From DASZQY01 sp963843565 (lineage in GTDB: Bacteria; Pseudomonadota; Alphaproteobacteria; Rhizobiales; Kaistiaceae), in assembly GCA_963843565.1 (NCBI GenBank), contig CAWJKY010000003.1, positions 2,108,001 to 2,172,000 on the forward strand: a stretch of 64,000 nucleotides of DNA. The letters run 5' to 3'. Of the stretch, positions 8,984 through 18,405 are shown in pieces. Position 1 is the first letter of the stretch. Each line of letters starts with the position of its first letter. The notes below the pieces were generated by a model, which searched no databases, had not been told where the DNA came from, and saw nothing but the letters and a program-made list of their open reading frames with translations. Position numbers and translations under genes: made by a program.

Positions 8984-10699
8984 ATGAACGAAGCCGTAGC
9001 AACGCCCGCCAACCGGCGGCGAAACGGACTCGGGGGGAGCGCGGTCGTCTTCGGACTTCTGATCGCGCTCCTTCTCGTCTTCGTCGGCTATCCGCTCATC
9101 TGGCTGCTGCTCGCCTCATTCGGAGTGCCGGCGCACTTCGATTTTGGCAGCATCGCCCGAGTCTACACACGCACGCAGAACTTCAAGCCGCTGGTCAACA
9201 CGCTCGTTCTCGCGGCTGGTGCGGGGCTCCTCAGCGTCGTCCTCGGCGTGCCGCTCGCCTGGGCGACCGCGCGCACCGACATGCCGTTCCGCCGCACCAC
9301 GCGGGCACTGGTGGCGCTTGCCTACATCACGCCGCCCTATTTGACCGCGATCGCCTACATCATCCTGCTTGGCCCGGAGTCCGGCTACCTCAACCGGCCT
9401 CTTCAGGCGATGCTCGGCATCACGCGGGGACCCGCCAACATCTTCAGCATGGGCGGCGTCATCTTCGTCATCGGGATGCACGTCTTTCCGTTCACTTATT
9501 TCATGACCCACAACGCGCTGCGCTCGGTCGACGCATCTTTCGAGGAGGCGGCGCGGCTGCTGGGCGCGCGCCGCTGGGACCTGCTCCGCCGCGTCTACAT
9601 GCCCCTCGTCGCGCCAGCGATCACCGGTGGCGCCCTGATCTCCGCCATCGCATCAATGGCGCTCTTCGGCCCGCAGGCCCTGCTCGGCATGCCGGCTCAG
9701 GTGACGTTCCTGCCGACGCGCATCTACGGCGTCATCGGCACCTACCCGCCGCGCTGGGCCGACGCATCGGCGCTGTCGCTGACCCTCGTCGCGCTTACGG
9801 CCGTCGGCCTCATTCTCCAGCGCGCCTGGCTCGAGCGGCGCTCCTACGTCACCATCGGCGGCCGTGGCCTTCGGATCGAAACGACCGGCCTCGGTCGATG
9901 GAAGTGGCCCCTCCTCGCCGTGTGCGCCGTGGTCGTCTTCCTGAGCGCCCTCGCCCCGGTCGGCGTCCTCGCCGTCGCCGCCTTCAGCAAGAGCTGGGTC
10001 GCGGGACTGTCGGCGGCGAACTTCACGCTCGCCAATTTCGACGAGGCGCTCTTCAACAACCAGATCGCCGTCCGCGGCATCATCAACAGCTTTTGGCTGG
10101 CCTTCGTCGCCGGCATCGGCGCAGTTTTCGTCGGGGCGACCGTTGCCTACGTCGATCTGCGCACCCGCATGCGCGGCCGCCGGCTCCTCGACTACCTTGC
10201 CATCCTGCCGCTCGGTCTGCCGGGAACCGTGATGGCCGTCGGTATCCTGCTTGCCTTCATCCGCCCGCCTCTGATCCTCTACGGCACGGTCTGGATTCTG
10301 CTCGTTGCCTACATCGCGCGCGCCGTGCCGCTCGCTACCCGCAGTGCCAATGCCACCTTGCGTCAGATCGACGTCTCTCTGGAGGAAGCGGCCCGCGTCG
10401 TCGGCGCGACCCAGCTCGACACCCTGTGGCACGTCCTCCTGCCACTCGCCCGCTCCGGCCTCGTCGTCGCGTTCCTGCTAGTCTTCATCCCGTCGCTCGG
10501 CGAATTGAGCGCGACGATCCTGCTCTATTCTCCCGGCGCCGAAACGATCTCCGTCGCCGTCTTCCGCCTGAACGAGCTCGGCCAGCTCGAAGTGGTCGCA
10601 GCACTTGCCGTCTTCACCATCGCGGTGACGCTGCTCGTCAGTCTGCCGCTCAACCGGCTGAGCGCGCGCAGCCCCATCGCCGGCATCGGCGCGATCTAG
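8984..10699 (+). CDS. ABC transporter permease, fused two-domain FbpB type
   Basis: 571 residues with about 12 membrane segments and two BPD-transp-1 domains. Each domain has an EAA loop (EEAARLLGARRWDLLRRVYMP near residue 190 and EEAARVVGATQLDTLWHVLLP near residue 467). Fused permeases of this type are typical of Fe3+, thiamine or putrescine-like importers. It lies 40 bp downstream of the binding protein and 12 bp upstream of the ATPase, in one transcription unit. Confidence 0.92.
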   Translation: MNEAVATPANRRRNGLGGSAVVFGLLIALLLVFVGYPLIWLLLASFGVPAHFDFGSIARVYTRTQNFKPLVNTLVLAAGAGLLSVVLGVPLAWATARTDMPFRRTTRALVALAYITPPYLTAIAYIILLGPESGYLNRPLQAMLGITRGPANIFSMGGVIFVIGMHVFPFTYFMTHNALRSVDASFEEAARLLGARRWDLLRRVYMPLVAPAITGGALISAIASMALFGPQALLGMPAQVTFLPTRIYGVIGTYPPRWADASALSLTLVALTAVGLILQRAWLERRSYVTIGGRGLRIETTGLGRWKWPLLAVCAVVVFLSALAPVGVLAVAAFSKSWVAGLSAANFTLANFDEALFNNQIAVRGIINSFWLAFVAGIGAVFVGATVAYVDLRTRMRGRRLLDYLAILPLGLPGTVMAVGILLAFIRPPLILYGTVWILLVAYIARAVPLATRSANATLRQIDVSLEEAARVVGATQLDTLWHVLLPLARSGLVVAFLLVFIPSLGELSATILLYSPGAETISVAVFRLNELGQLEVVAALAVFTIAVTLLVSLPLNRLSARSPIAGIGAI

Positions 10700-10711
10700 C
10701 GGGACGCGATC

Positions 10712-11833
10712 ATGGCTTTCATCGATATCAAGGGGCTCGTGAAGAAGTTCGGCGCGTTCACGGCTCTGAGAGGGATCGACGTCGCCATAGAGGAGAAGGA
10801 GTTCGTTACGTTCCTGGGTCCCTCAGGGTGCGGCAAGACCACGACATTGCGCGTCCTCGCGGGCTTCCTGACGCCCGACGGAGGCACGATCGCGGTCGGC
10901 GGCAACCTCCTTTCGTCGCCTCGGAGCGTGACGCCGCCGGAGCTTCGGCGCATGGGCATGGTGTTCCAGAACTACGCGGTGTGGCCGCACATGTCGGTCC
11001 GCCAGAACGTCGCTTTCGGCCTGCGCTATTCCAACCTGCCGCGTTCCGAGCACGCGTCTCGCCTCGAACAGATTCTGGGCGCGATGGGGCTCGACGGGAT
11101 GGAGGACCGCCATCCCGGCGAGTTGAGCGGGGGCCAGCAGCAGCGTGTCGCCCTCGCCCGCTCGCTCATCGTAGAACCCTCCATTCTGCTGCTCGACGAA
11201 CCGCTGTCGAACCTCGACGCCAAGCTCAGGGAACGCATGCGCTCTGAACTCAAGGCGCTGCAGCGTCGCACGGCCATCACGTTCGTCTACGTAACCCACG
11301 ATCAGTCTGAGGCGATGGCGCTCTCCGACCGCATCGTCGTGTTCCGGAGCGGCACGGTTCAGCAGGTCGGCTCGCCTCGCGAAGTCTACGAACGACCGGC
11401 CAACCTGTTCGTCGCCGATTTCATGGGACTGGTGAACACCGTTGCGGGGACCATCGTCGGGCTGGACGGCAATGAACTGGTGGTCGGCATCGGCGACCAT
11501 CGCCTGAAGGCGGCCGCCGGCAGCGACACCCGGTCGACCGGCGCCGCGGTCACGATCGCCATCCGCCCCGAGGCGTTCGCGCTGGGCGACGCTCCGGATG
11601 GCGCAGTCAACACGCTGAAGGGTGTCGTCGCGGATGCGACCTTCCTCGGCAACATCGTCGACTATCAGGTCGACGTCGGCGGGCTCCTGCTGCGTGTGCA
11701 GGGCGATCGACGGGACTTTCGTCCGGCGGGAAGCGAGGTCGTCCTCCGGGTGCCGGTCGCCGAGTGCGTGGCGATGCGCGCGGAAACCGACGAGACGGAC
11801 AAACCGCCTCCACAGTTGGGGAATGACCAGTGA
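10712..11833 (+). CDS. ABC transporter ATP-binding protein (FbpC/PotA type)
   Basis: 373 residues. Walker A is GPSGCGKTT, the Q-loop QNYAVWPH, the signature LSGGQQQRVALARSL, Walker B ILLLDEPLSNLD, and the H-loop VTHDQ. A C-terminal TOBE domain follows, as in the CUT1/MOI group. It energises the two-domain permease upstream. Its TGA stop overlaps the GTG start of the following sulfatase by four bases, indicating translational coupling of uptake and hydrolysis. Confidence 0.94.
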   Translation: MAFIDIKGLVKKFGAFTALRGIDVAIEEKEFVTFLGPSGCGKTTTLRVLAGFLTPDGGTIAVGGNLLSSPRSVTPPELRRMGMVFQNYAVWPHMSVRQNVAFGLRYSNLPRSEHASRLEQILGAMGLDGMEDRHPGELSGGQQQRVALARSLIVEPSILLLDEPLSNLDAKLRERMRSELKALQRRTAITFVYVTHDQSEAMALSDRIVVFRSGTVQQVGSPREVYERPANLFVADFMGLVNTVAGTIVGLDGNELVVGIGDHRLKAAAGSDTRSTGAAVTIAIRPEAFALGDAPDGAVNTLKGVVADATFLGNIVDYQVDVGGLLLRVQGDRRDFRPAGSEVVLRVPVAECVAMRAETDETDKPPPQLGNDQ

Positions 11834-13311
11834 GCGACCAGAACAACGACCGCGCCGCGCCGGGACGAAACGTCCTTTTCATAATGTCGGACGAACACAG
11901 CCGCCGCGTTCTCGGCGCATACGGGAATTCGATCGTGCGATCGCCGCACCTCGACAAACTGGCCGGCGGCGGCACCGTGTTCGAGAACGCCTACTGCAAC
12001 TGCCCGATATGCGTTCCCAGCCGAGCGAGCTTTGCGACTGGCCGCTACGTGCACACGATCGGCTACTGGGACAACGCCTTCCCTTACCGCGGTACGCCAC
12101 CCTCGTGGGGCCACCGGCTGCACGACACCGGGCACCGCTGCGATTCAATCGGCAAGCTTCACTACCGGGGCAGCGACGATCCCAACGGTTTCGACAACGA
12201 GATCCTCCCGCTTCACGTTCTGGGTGGCGAGGGCGACATCCAGGGGATGCTCCGCAGCCCGCCGCCCACGCGGGACAGCACACGTCAGCTCGCCGGCGAC
12301 GCCGGCCCGGGCGATTCCAGCTACCTGAGGTACGACCGCAACATCCGCGACGAGGCGGTGCGCTGGTTGGACGCCGCCGCCCGCGACCGGCCGGACAAGC
12401 CGTGGTGCCTGTTCATCTCGTTCGTCTGCCCGCATTTTCCGTTGGTGGCACCGCCGGAATTCTTCAATCTCTACAAGCTCGACGAATTACCGCTGCCGCC
12501 GCTCCGCGACCCCGCCGAGTTTCCCGACCACCCGGTGCTGCGCAAGCTCCGCGAGGTCCAGAACTACGACGACCATTTCCGCGACGAGGAACACGTGCGC
12601 ATCGCGGTCGCCGCCTACTACGGCATGGTCTCGTTCCTCGACGACAACATAGGCCGCGTCCTGAAAGCGCTCGCCGACACCGGCCACGCCGAGAACACGC
12701 TGGTCATCTACACCAGCGACCACGGCGACAATCTCGGAACACGCACGTTCTGGGGAAAGTCGAACATGTACGAGGAGTCGGTTGGCGTGCCGCTCATCTT
12801 GAGCGGACCCGGCGTCCCCGCGGGGCGCCGCGTCAGAACTCCGGTGTCGCTGGTCGACGCCTACCCGACAATCGTCGACGCGGTCGGCGAAACATCCACG
12901 GCGGATGAACAACACCTCCCCGGCCGTTCGCTCCTGAAGCTCATCGACGAAGGGGATTGCGACCGCACCGTCTTCAGCGAGTACCACGCGGTCGGGTCCG
13001 TGACGGGCATCTTCATGGTGCGCTTCGGCCGCTACAAGTACGTCCACTACGAAAGCTACCCTCCCCAGCTCTTCGATCTGGACGCCGACCCCATGGAGAC
13101 GCGTGATCTCGCCCGCGCGCCAGGCTCCGAAGCGACCGTCGCCGAGGGCGAAAGGCGGCTCCGCGCGATCTGCGATCCGGCCACGGTCACGCAGCAGGCC
13201 TTCGACGATCAGGCACGCCGCGTTCTCGAGTTCGGCGGCGTCGACGCGGTTCAGAAGCGGGGCAGCTACCCGTACACGCCGGCGCCCGGCGAACCGGCGC
13301 GGTATTCTTGA
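11830..13311 (+). CDS. Formylglycine-dependent sulfatase
   Basis: 493 residues. C61-V-P-S-R is the sulfatase signature. MSDEHSRR near residue 20 and TSDHGDNLGTR near residue 297 provide metal-site residues. It starts with GTG overlapping the ATPase stop (GTGA), so the enzyme is tightly coupled to the importer. No signal peptide is seen, so it should act in the cytoplasm on an imported sulfate ester. It is clearly distinct from the hydrolase at 5173 and lacks that protein's C-terminal region. A choline-sulfatase-like role is possible but not shown. Confidence 0.88.
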   Translation: MSDQNNDRAAPGRNVLFIMSDEHSRRVLGAYGNSIVRSPHLDKLAGGGTVFENAYCNCPICVPSRASFATGRYVHTIGYWDNAFPYRGTPPSWGHRLHDTGHRCDSIGKLHYRGSDDPNGFDNEILPLHVLGGEGDIQGMLRSPPPTRDSTRQLAGDAGPGDSSYLRYDRNIRDEAVRWLDAAARDRPDKPWCLFISFVCPHFPLVAPPEFFNLYKLDELPLPPLRDPAEFPDHPVLRKLREVQNYDDHFRDEEHVRIAVAAYYGMVSFLDDNIGRVLKALADTGHAENTLVIYTSDHGDNLGTRTFWGKSNMYEESVGVPLILSGPGVPAGRRVRTPVSLVDAYPTIVDAVGETSTADEQHLPGRSLLKLIDEGDCDRTVFSEYHAVGSVTGIFMVRFGRYKYVHYESYPPQLFDLDADPMETRDLARAPGSEATVAEGERRLRAICDPATVTQQAFDDQARRVLEFGGVDAVQKRGSYPYTPAPGEPARYS

Positions 13312-13385
13312 CGCCAGTTACCTGCGTCGTCGCGCCGTCGCCGCCGCCGGGTTCGCCGCCGAGCCCAAGGAAGCCCACGTCGCCC

Positions 13386-14357
13386 CTACTCCGCGATCCA
13401 CCGCGTGGGGAAGAGTTGGAATCGGGTGTGTCTCTGAACAAACCCCCAGACGCCGCCGGGCGCGAGCAGCATCACCAGCATGGCGGTGAGGCCCTGGAAG
13501 ATGAGGAACAGATCGCCCGCATCGCGGAACACCTCGCGCAGCCCGAAGTAGATCAGCACGCCGATGATCGGCCCTTCGAGCGTGCCGATGCCGCCGACGA
13601 TCGCGATGAACAGCATGCGGATCTGCCAGTCGATGTCGAAGGCTCCGCTGGGATCCACGTAGAGCACTGACAGGTAGTAGATCCCGCCTGCCAGGCCGCA
13701 CACCGCGGCGGAGACGAGAAACGCCATGAGCTGGTTGTGGGCGACGGCAATCCCGACGCTCGCCGCACCCGATTCGTTGTCGCGCACCGCCGCCAGAGCG
13801 AGGCCGGTACGGCGGCGCAGAAGGGTGAAGACGGCGAGATGCGTCACCACTGCCAGCGCCAGGGCGAGGTAGAAGACGTTGTCGGAAAGCGTTGCCGGAT
13901 CGATGCTCGTCGGGTTGAGCACGATGCCGCGCGACGAGCCCACCCAGTCCCACTGGGCAAACAGAAGCCGGAGGCTGTCGGCGAGCACCCAGACACCGAT
14001 GGAGAAGTAGGCACCGCGCTGACGGCTCAGCAGTCCCCACATCGCGAGCGCGATCGCGACCGAAGCCCCGGCGCTGACGAGCAGGCTCAGATAGGGCGAC
14101 ACGCCGGCCCCGTTGACGGTCATGTAGAGCACATAGGCTCCGAGGCCGACGAAGGCATGATGGCCGAAGGAGAGGAGCCCGGTGTAGCCGGCAAGCAGAT
14201 TCCAGCCCTGCGCCATCGCGAAAGCGAGCAACATCTCCATGGCAAGCCGCCGGTCAACCGGCAGAAGCGCGATCGCCGCGGCAAGCAGGAGCACGGACGC
14301 GTAGGAGGGCAACGCCATCCTGGCGACGGTCCGCGATGCTTTGACAGAGCCGGTCAT
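13386..14357 (-). CDS. LivM-type ABC transporter permease
   Basis: 323 residues with about nine or ten membrane segments. It has the LivM signature region AGYTGLLSFGHHAFVGLGAY and the loop RDNESGAASVGIAVAHNQLMAFLVSA. Its ATG overlaps the LivH-type stop (ATGA), so the two permeases are coupled. It is the last gene of a five-gene importer operon. The system is of the HAAT (branched-chain amino acid/amide) family, but many members carry aromatic acids or other organic anions; the true substrate is unknown. Confidence 0.92.
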   Translation of the reverse strand: MTGSVKASRTVARMALPSYASVLLLAAAIALLPVDRRLAMEMLLAFAMAQGWNLLAGYTGLLSFGHHAFVGLGAYVLYMTVNGAGVSPYLSLLVSAGASVAIALAMWGLLSRQRGAYFSIGVWVLADSLRLLFAQWDWVGSSRGIVLNPTSIDPATLSDNVFYLALALAVVTHLAVFTLLRRRTGLALAAVRDNESGAASVGIAVAHNQLMAFLVSAAVCGLAGGIYYLSVLYVDPSGAFDIDWQIRMLFIAIVGGIGTLEGPIIGVLIYFGLREVFRDAGDLFLIFQGLTAMLVMLLAPGGVWGFVQRHTRFQLFPTRWIAE

Positions 14358-15226
14358 TTGCGCGCCTTCGCCACCAGCAGGATTGGATTCGCCTGCCTGA
14401 GCAACAGCACGACAAAGAACGCCAGATGTCCGAAGAGGGGCCCCGAATTCGGATAGAGCTTGAGACCGACAACCTGCACGACCCCGAGGAAGAGACCACC
14501 GAACAGGGAACCGCGCAGCGAGCCGATGCCTCCGATGATCACGACCTCGAAGGCAATCAGCAGGCGCTCGACGCCCGAAAACGGACTGAACGAGCTGCGC
14601 ACCGCCAATAGCAGGCCGGCCACCGCCGAAAGCGCGACGGCGACGCCCATCGCGATGCTGTACACGCGGTGACGGTTGAAGCCGAGCGTTTCGAGTATCT
14701 CGAAATCGTCGGCGGCCGCGCGGAATGCCCTGCCGATGGTGGTGTGATGCAGCAGCGTGTGCATGCCATAGAAGAGCAGCAGCGCCACGACGAAGATGGC
14801 GAGTGGCACGACGCCGATTGACACCCCGAAAAGACTAAAGCCGAGATCCTGCAGCGGGCCAATGTCGATCGAATGGATGTCGGCGCCGAAGATGTTGACA
14901 AGCACATTGCGGATCACGATCGACAGTCCGATCGTGATCACCATGGCCGGAATGGGGTTCGGCCCAAGGACGCGATTGAGCACCGCCGCCTGCAGCACCC
15001 AGCCGACGGCAAACGCGGCCAACGTGACGCAGATGACCACCACCGGAAGCGGCAGCGGTGTCATCGTCAGAAGGATCATGCCGAAATAGGCGGCGAGCAC
15101 GACGAATTCGCCGTGCGCGATGTTGACGATGCGCATGACGCCGAAAGAAAGCGCCAGGCCGAGTCCGAACAGGCCGTAGAGGCCGCCGACCATCAGGCCG
15201 TTCAGGATGGCGCCGATGAGGCTCAC
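14354..15226 (-). CDS. LivH-type ABC transporter permease
   Basis: 290 residues from the GTG at 15224-15226, which overlaps the LivF-type TGA stop (GTGA). The frame stays open to 15463 but that extension is the reverse of LivF coding sequence. The protein begins SLIGAILNGLMVGGLYGLFGLGLALSFG, typical of LivH, and has the loop RAAADDFEILETLGFNRHRV. It forms the inner-membrane heterodimer with the LivM-type permease. Confidence 0.92.
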   Translation of the reverse strand: MSLIGAILNGLMVGGLYGLFGLGLALSFGVMRIVNIAHGEFVVLAAYFGMILLTMTPLPLPVVVICVTLAAFAVGWVLQAAVLNRVLGPNPIPAMVITIGLSIVIRNVLVNIFGADIHSIDIGPLQDLGFSLFGVSIGVVPLAIFVVALLLFYGMHTLLHHTTIGRAFRAAADDFEILETLGFNRHRVYSIAMGVAVALSAVAGLLLAVRSSFSPFSGVERLLIAFEVVIIGGIGSLRGSLFGGLFLGVVQVVGLKLYPNSGPLFGHLAFFVVLLLRQANPILLVAKARK

Positions 15227-15930
15227 GCGTCCCGGTCCCCGAAGTAGGCGTGACGGATGTCGCCGAGTGAGACCTCGGCAGACGGCCCTTCCAGCGTCAC
15301 TCGCCCCTCGAGGAGGCAGTAAAGGCGGTTCGACGAATCGCGGGCGCGCACGATGTCCTGCTCGACGACGACGATCGAGACGCCCTGCGCGCGGATGTTG
15401 GCGAAGCATGCGTAGATGTCGGAGATGACCTTCGGCGCGAGTCCCAATGAGATCTCGTCGCACAGCAGAAGGCGCGGGTTGGTCAGCAGCGCCCGCCCGA
15501 TCGCGACCATCTGCTGCTGGCCACCGGAGATGTCGGAAGCCGGCTGGTGGCGCAGGTCACGGATCGGTCGAAAGAGCTCGTAGACCCCGTCCAGCGTCCA
15601 TGGCCCCGACCGTGCGCGGGCGGCGCCCATCAGCAGGTTTTCCTCCACCGTGAGCGACTCGAACAGGCGCCGGCCTTCGGGGACCAAGGCGATCCCACGG
15701 CGGGCGACCAGATCGGCGCGGACCCGCGTGATATCTTCGCCGTCGAAGACGATGCGACCCCGTCGCGCCGGGGTCAGCCCCATGATGGCGCGCAGCAGCG
15801 TCGACTTGCCGGCGCCATTCGCGCCAATGATGGCAATCGGCTCGCCGGCGTCCAGATTCAGCGAAACACCGAACGTCGCCTGCAGGTCGCCGTAGAAGAC
15901 GTCGACGTTGTCAAGCGCGAGCAGGTTCAT
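15223..15930 (-). CDS. LivF-type ABC ATP-binding protein
   Basis: 235 residues. Walker A is GANGAGKST, the signature region ISGGQQQMVAIGRAL, Walker B LLLCDEISLGL, and the switch His sits in VVEQDI context. It starts 20 bp inside the LivG-type gene. It is one of two ATPases energising the LivHM-type permeases. The GEGRRLF-type pattern (PEGRRLFESLTVEENL) is typical of LivF. Confidence 0.93.
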   Translation of the reverse strand: MNLLALDNVDVFYGDLQATFGVSLNLDAGEPIAIIGANGAGKSTLLRAIMGLTPARRGRIVFDGEDITRVRADLVARRGIALVPEGRRLFESLTVEENLLMGAARARSGPWTLDGVYELFRPIRDLRHQPASDISGGQQQMVAIGRALLTNPRLLLCDEISLGLAPKVISDIYACFANIRAQGVSIVVVEQDIVRARDSSNRLYCLLEGRVTLEGPSAEVSLGDIRHAYFGDRDA

Positions 15931-16648
15931 CGACCGATATTCCGAGATAAACCTCCTGCACGATCGGCGTCGCCATGACCTCCGACGGTTTGCCCTCGAT
16001 GAGCTTGGCGCCGAAGTGCAGCACCATCATGCGGTCGGCTGCCGCGGCGAGGGCGTGGGCGATGTGCTCGATCCACAGGACGGCGTGGTCGCGCTTCAGA
16101 ACGTTGACGATATCGACCAACTCGAAGACCTCGTGCTCCGTCAGGCCGGCGGCGATTTCGTCAAGGAACAGGACCTCGGTGCCGACACTCATCGCCTTGG
16201 CGAGTTCGAGGCGCTTGCGGTCGAGCAGCGGAAGCCCGGCCGCCAGCAGGTTGCGCTTGTCCGACAGGCCAACGGCGTCGAGGACGTCAAGGGCGCGCTT
16301 GCCACCGCCGGCACGCACGGCCGGCGGGCCATGCATGACGCCGACCAGAACGTTCTCGAAAACGCTCAGCCCGAAAAACGGCCGGGGAACCTGGTAGGCG
16401 CGTCCGACCCCCATGCGAGCGCGCTGATACTGCGGCATGCGGGTCAGGTCCGTTCCGCCGAGCGCGACGGTGCCGCCGTCGAGCGGAACAGACCCGTCCA
16501 GGACGTTGAACAGCGTGGTCTTGCCGGCCCCGTTCGGTCCGATGATGCCGAGACACTCGCCTTTGGTCGCGGTGAAGCTCACGTTGTCCACGACGGTCTT
16601 CACGCCGTAGCGCTTCGCGACGTTTCGCACATCGAGGATCGAATCCAT
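15911..16648 (-). CDS. LivG-type ABC ATP-binding protein with degenerate signature motif
   Basis: 245 residues. Walker A is GPNGAGKTT and Walker B VLFLDEIAAGL. The usual LSGGQ signature is replaced by AGLPLLDRKRLELAKAM; similar LPLLDRKRLE forms occur in a recognised subset of LivG proteins, so it is probably functional. GGGAAGGCGG precedes the ATG. An 80-bp gap with a strong hairpin separates it from the binding protein upstream. Confidence 0.92.
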   Translation of the reverse strand: MDSILDVRNVAKRYGVKTVVDNVSFTATKGECLGIIGPNGAGKTTLFNVLDGSVPLDGGTVALGGTDLTRMPQYQRARMGVGRAYQVPRPFFGLSVFENVLVGVMHGPPAVRAGGGKRALDVLDAVGLSDKRNLLAAGLPLLDRKRLELAKAMSVGTEVLFLDEIAAGLTEHEVFELVDIVNVLKRDHAVLWIEHIAHALAAAADRMMVLHFGAKLIEGKPSEVMATPIVQEVYLGISVDEPARA

Positions 16649-16680
16649 CCGCCTTCCCAGAAGGAGGTGTCGTGAATACG

Positions 16681-16710
16681 GCGGGAGGGGCGGTCGCCGC
16701 CCGCTCCCGC
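16681..16710. other. Strong intercistronic hairpin after the Liv-type binding protein
   Basis: GCGGGAG (16681-16687) plus GGGCGG (16688-16693) pair with CCGCCC (16697-16702) and CTCCCGC (16704-16710) around a TCG loop with one bulged base. It lies between the binding-protein stop and the LivG start, a position suited to stabilising the binding-protein message or partly terminating before the membrane genes. Confidence 0.6.
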
Positions 16711-16728
16711 ATCAATGCATTCGGGTCT

Positions 16729-18042
16729 TCAGCCGAGGTCGGACAGAAGCTTGAACTCGTCCTGCACGTCGAACGGCGCCGATGAGCCGTTGTAGGTCAC
16801 CACGAGTTCGTACATGTACTTGCCCGACTTGGCCTTGCGCCACTGGCCTCCGACGAGCGGCGTCTTGGTGATGCCGGGAACCGGGCCCGCGGTGAAGTCG
16901 ATGTTGCCCACGACCGTATCGAGCTTGAGCTTCCCGAGGGCGCTGCGCACGGCTTCGCGGTCCTTCGGGTCCCCGGCCGCCTTGAGACCGGCCACGGCGA
17001 CCTCCCAGGCGGCGTGGGCATAGCCCAGGACCGGCGTCCACTGCACGCCCTGATCGGCTTCCCACGCATCGGCGAGCCCCTGGCAGGTCTGGCCAGTCAG
17101 GCTCGAGGTGAACGGGAGCTTGGGCGACCACCAGATTTCGGTCGACAGGCCATCGCCGCGATCGGGCCCGAGCGCATCGATGCCGCCCGGGAACAAGAAC
17201 GCACCTGCGATGGTCACAATCTCCGGCTTGTAGCCGGCCTGCGCTGCCGCGCGCCAAAACGAAGCGAAATGATTGGCGAACATGAAGCCGGTCAGGATCT
17301 GAGCGTTGCCGCTCTTGAAGGTCGCAACCTGGTTCGTGAAGTCGTCGGTTTCGACCTTGAACATGCCGCCTTCGACGGTCTTGTAGTTCGCCTTCTTGAG
17401 GAAAGCCGGCAGGCCGTACTGTTCATTGGCGAAACCCTGCGCCGCGGGCTGATCGACGTAGAATGTGCCGACGACATCGTTAAGCTTGCTGCGGACTCCG
17501 TCCCACATGCCGATGTACGTCGAACCGACGTCGGCAGTGTCGAACAGGAAATGGAACGTCCACGGCGTGCCGTTGTTGCTGTAGGCGTCGGGGCCGCCGC
17601 GAATGCCGATCATGGCATCTGACGGGAAGAGCGTCGAGACGATCGGGGTCTTGTTGATGACCGCCAGCTGGCCACCGCCGATTGCCGCGAGCGATTCCGT
17701 GGCCACGATGAGGTCAACCTTGTCACGGGTCATCAGCTCGGTGGTCACCTGCGTGGCGACGTTGATCGCGCTCTGGCTGTCGCGAAGCAGTATTTCCACA
17801 GAGTAGTTCTTGCCCCCGACCATGAGGCCGCCGGCGAACAGCTTCTCGAGCTGTGCCTTCACGAATGGCGTTGCCTGACCGAAGAGAGCGCCCGGTCCGG
17901 AGTCGGCGGCGACCCAGCCGATCCTGATCGTCCCCGCGTCGGCCGCGTTTGCGGCCGGAAAGCGCAGCGTAAGCGCCGTTGCCGCCGCCGCCGTCGCGCC
18001 CTTCAGCAGGCCGCGACGCGATACCCGCGTCAAATCTTTCAT
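16729..18042 (-). CDS. Liv-type ABC transporter substrate-binding protein
   Basis: 437 residues. A twin-arginine leader (SRRGLLKGATAAAATA) is followed by a Peripla_BP_6 domain starting DAGTIRIGWVAADSGPGALFG. The chosen ATG at 18042 has GGGAGGAACTCG just before it; the frame is open to 18102 without a ribosome site. It is the first gene of the operon and binds the ligand for the LivHMFG-type complex. It is divergent from a TetR gene, with a palindrome between them that probably controls it. Confidence 0.92.
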   Translation of the reverse strand: MKDLTRVSRRGLLKGATAAAATALTLRFPAANAADAGTIRIGWVAADSGPGALFGQATPFVKAQLEKLFAGGLMVGGKNYSVEILLRDSQSAINVATQVTTELMTRDKVDLIVATESLAAIGGGQLAVINKTPIVSTLFPSDAMIGIRGGPDAYSNNGTPWTFHFLFDTADVGSTYIGMWDGVRSKLNDVVGTFYVDQPAAQGFANEQYGLPAFLKKANYKTVEGGMFKVETDDFTNQVATFKSGNAQILTGFMFANHFASFWRAAAQAGYKPEIVTIAGAFLFPGGIDALGPDRGDGLSTEIWWSPKLPFTSSLTGQTCQGLADAWEADQGVQWTPVLGYAHAAWEVAVAGLKAAGDPKDREAVRSALGKLKLDTVVGNIDFTAGPVPGITKTPLVGGQWRKAKSGKYMYELVVTYNGSSAPFDVQDEFKLLSDLG

Positions 18043-18095
18043 CGAGTTCCTCCCTTTGCCAATCGCCATTCTTCGAGCGATCCAATCAATTGACC

Positions 18096-18109
18096 AAATC
18101 ATATGATTT
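18096..18109. promoter_or_regulatory. Perfect 14-bp palindrome, TetR operator candidate
   Basis: AAATCATATGATTT is a perfect, AT-rich palindrome in GC-rich DNA, 53 bp ahead of the Liv-type binding-protein start and in the gap to the divergent TetR gene. TetR-family dimers bind palindromes of this size. Confidence 0.6.
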
Positions 18110-18405
18110 ACGCTAAGGCAACGTCAATCGCACGGGGTTCGTGTTCACGCCCTGCGGGTCAAGTCCGCGCGTGCCGCCGTCGGCGGGATGAACCGCGACC
18201 GGGAGAAGGTGACGATGACAGAGGCAGCTATCGGGCGCCGGACGGCCGCGGCAACGACTTCTTGGGCCGCCCGACAGGTGGTCCTTGGGCTCTTGAGCAG
18301 AGCTCCTGGCCGGCCTGTGCCGCGCCCCCGGCAAACGGTAGGGAGGTCGGGCCATTGACCCCACCCGAGCTTGATTTGCGTGTCGCGCCCTCAGAACATC
18401 GTGGG
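18110..18405. other. Leader region before the TetR gene
   Basis: This 296-bp stretch has no convincing gene. A reading frame runs through it into the TetR gene, but its translation (rich in Arg, Gly and Pro) resembles no protein and there is no ribosome site at its first ATG. It may contain the TetR promoter. I see no other structure. Confidence 0.4.
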
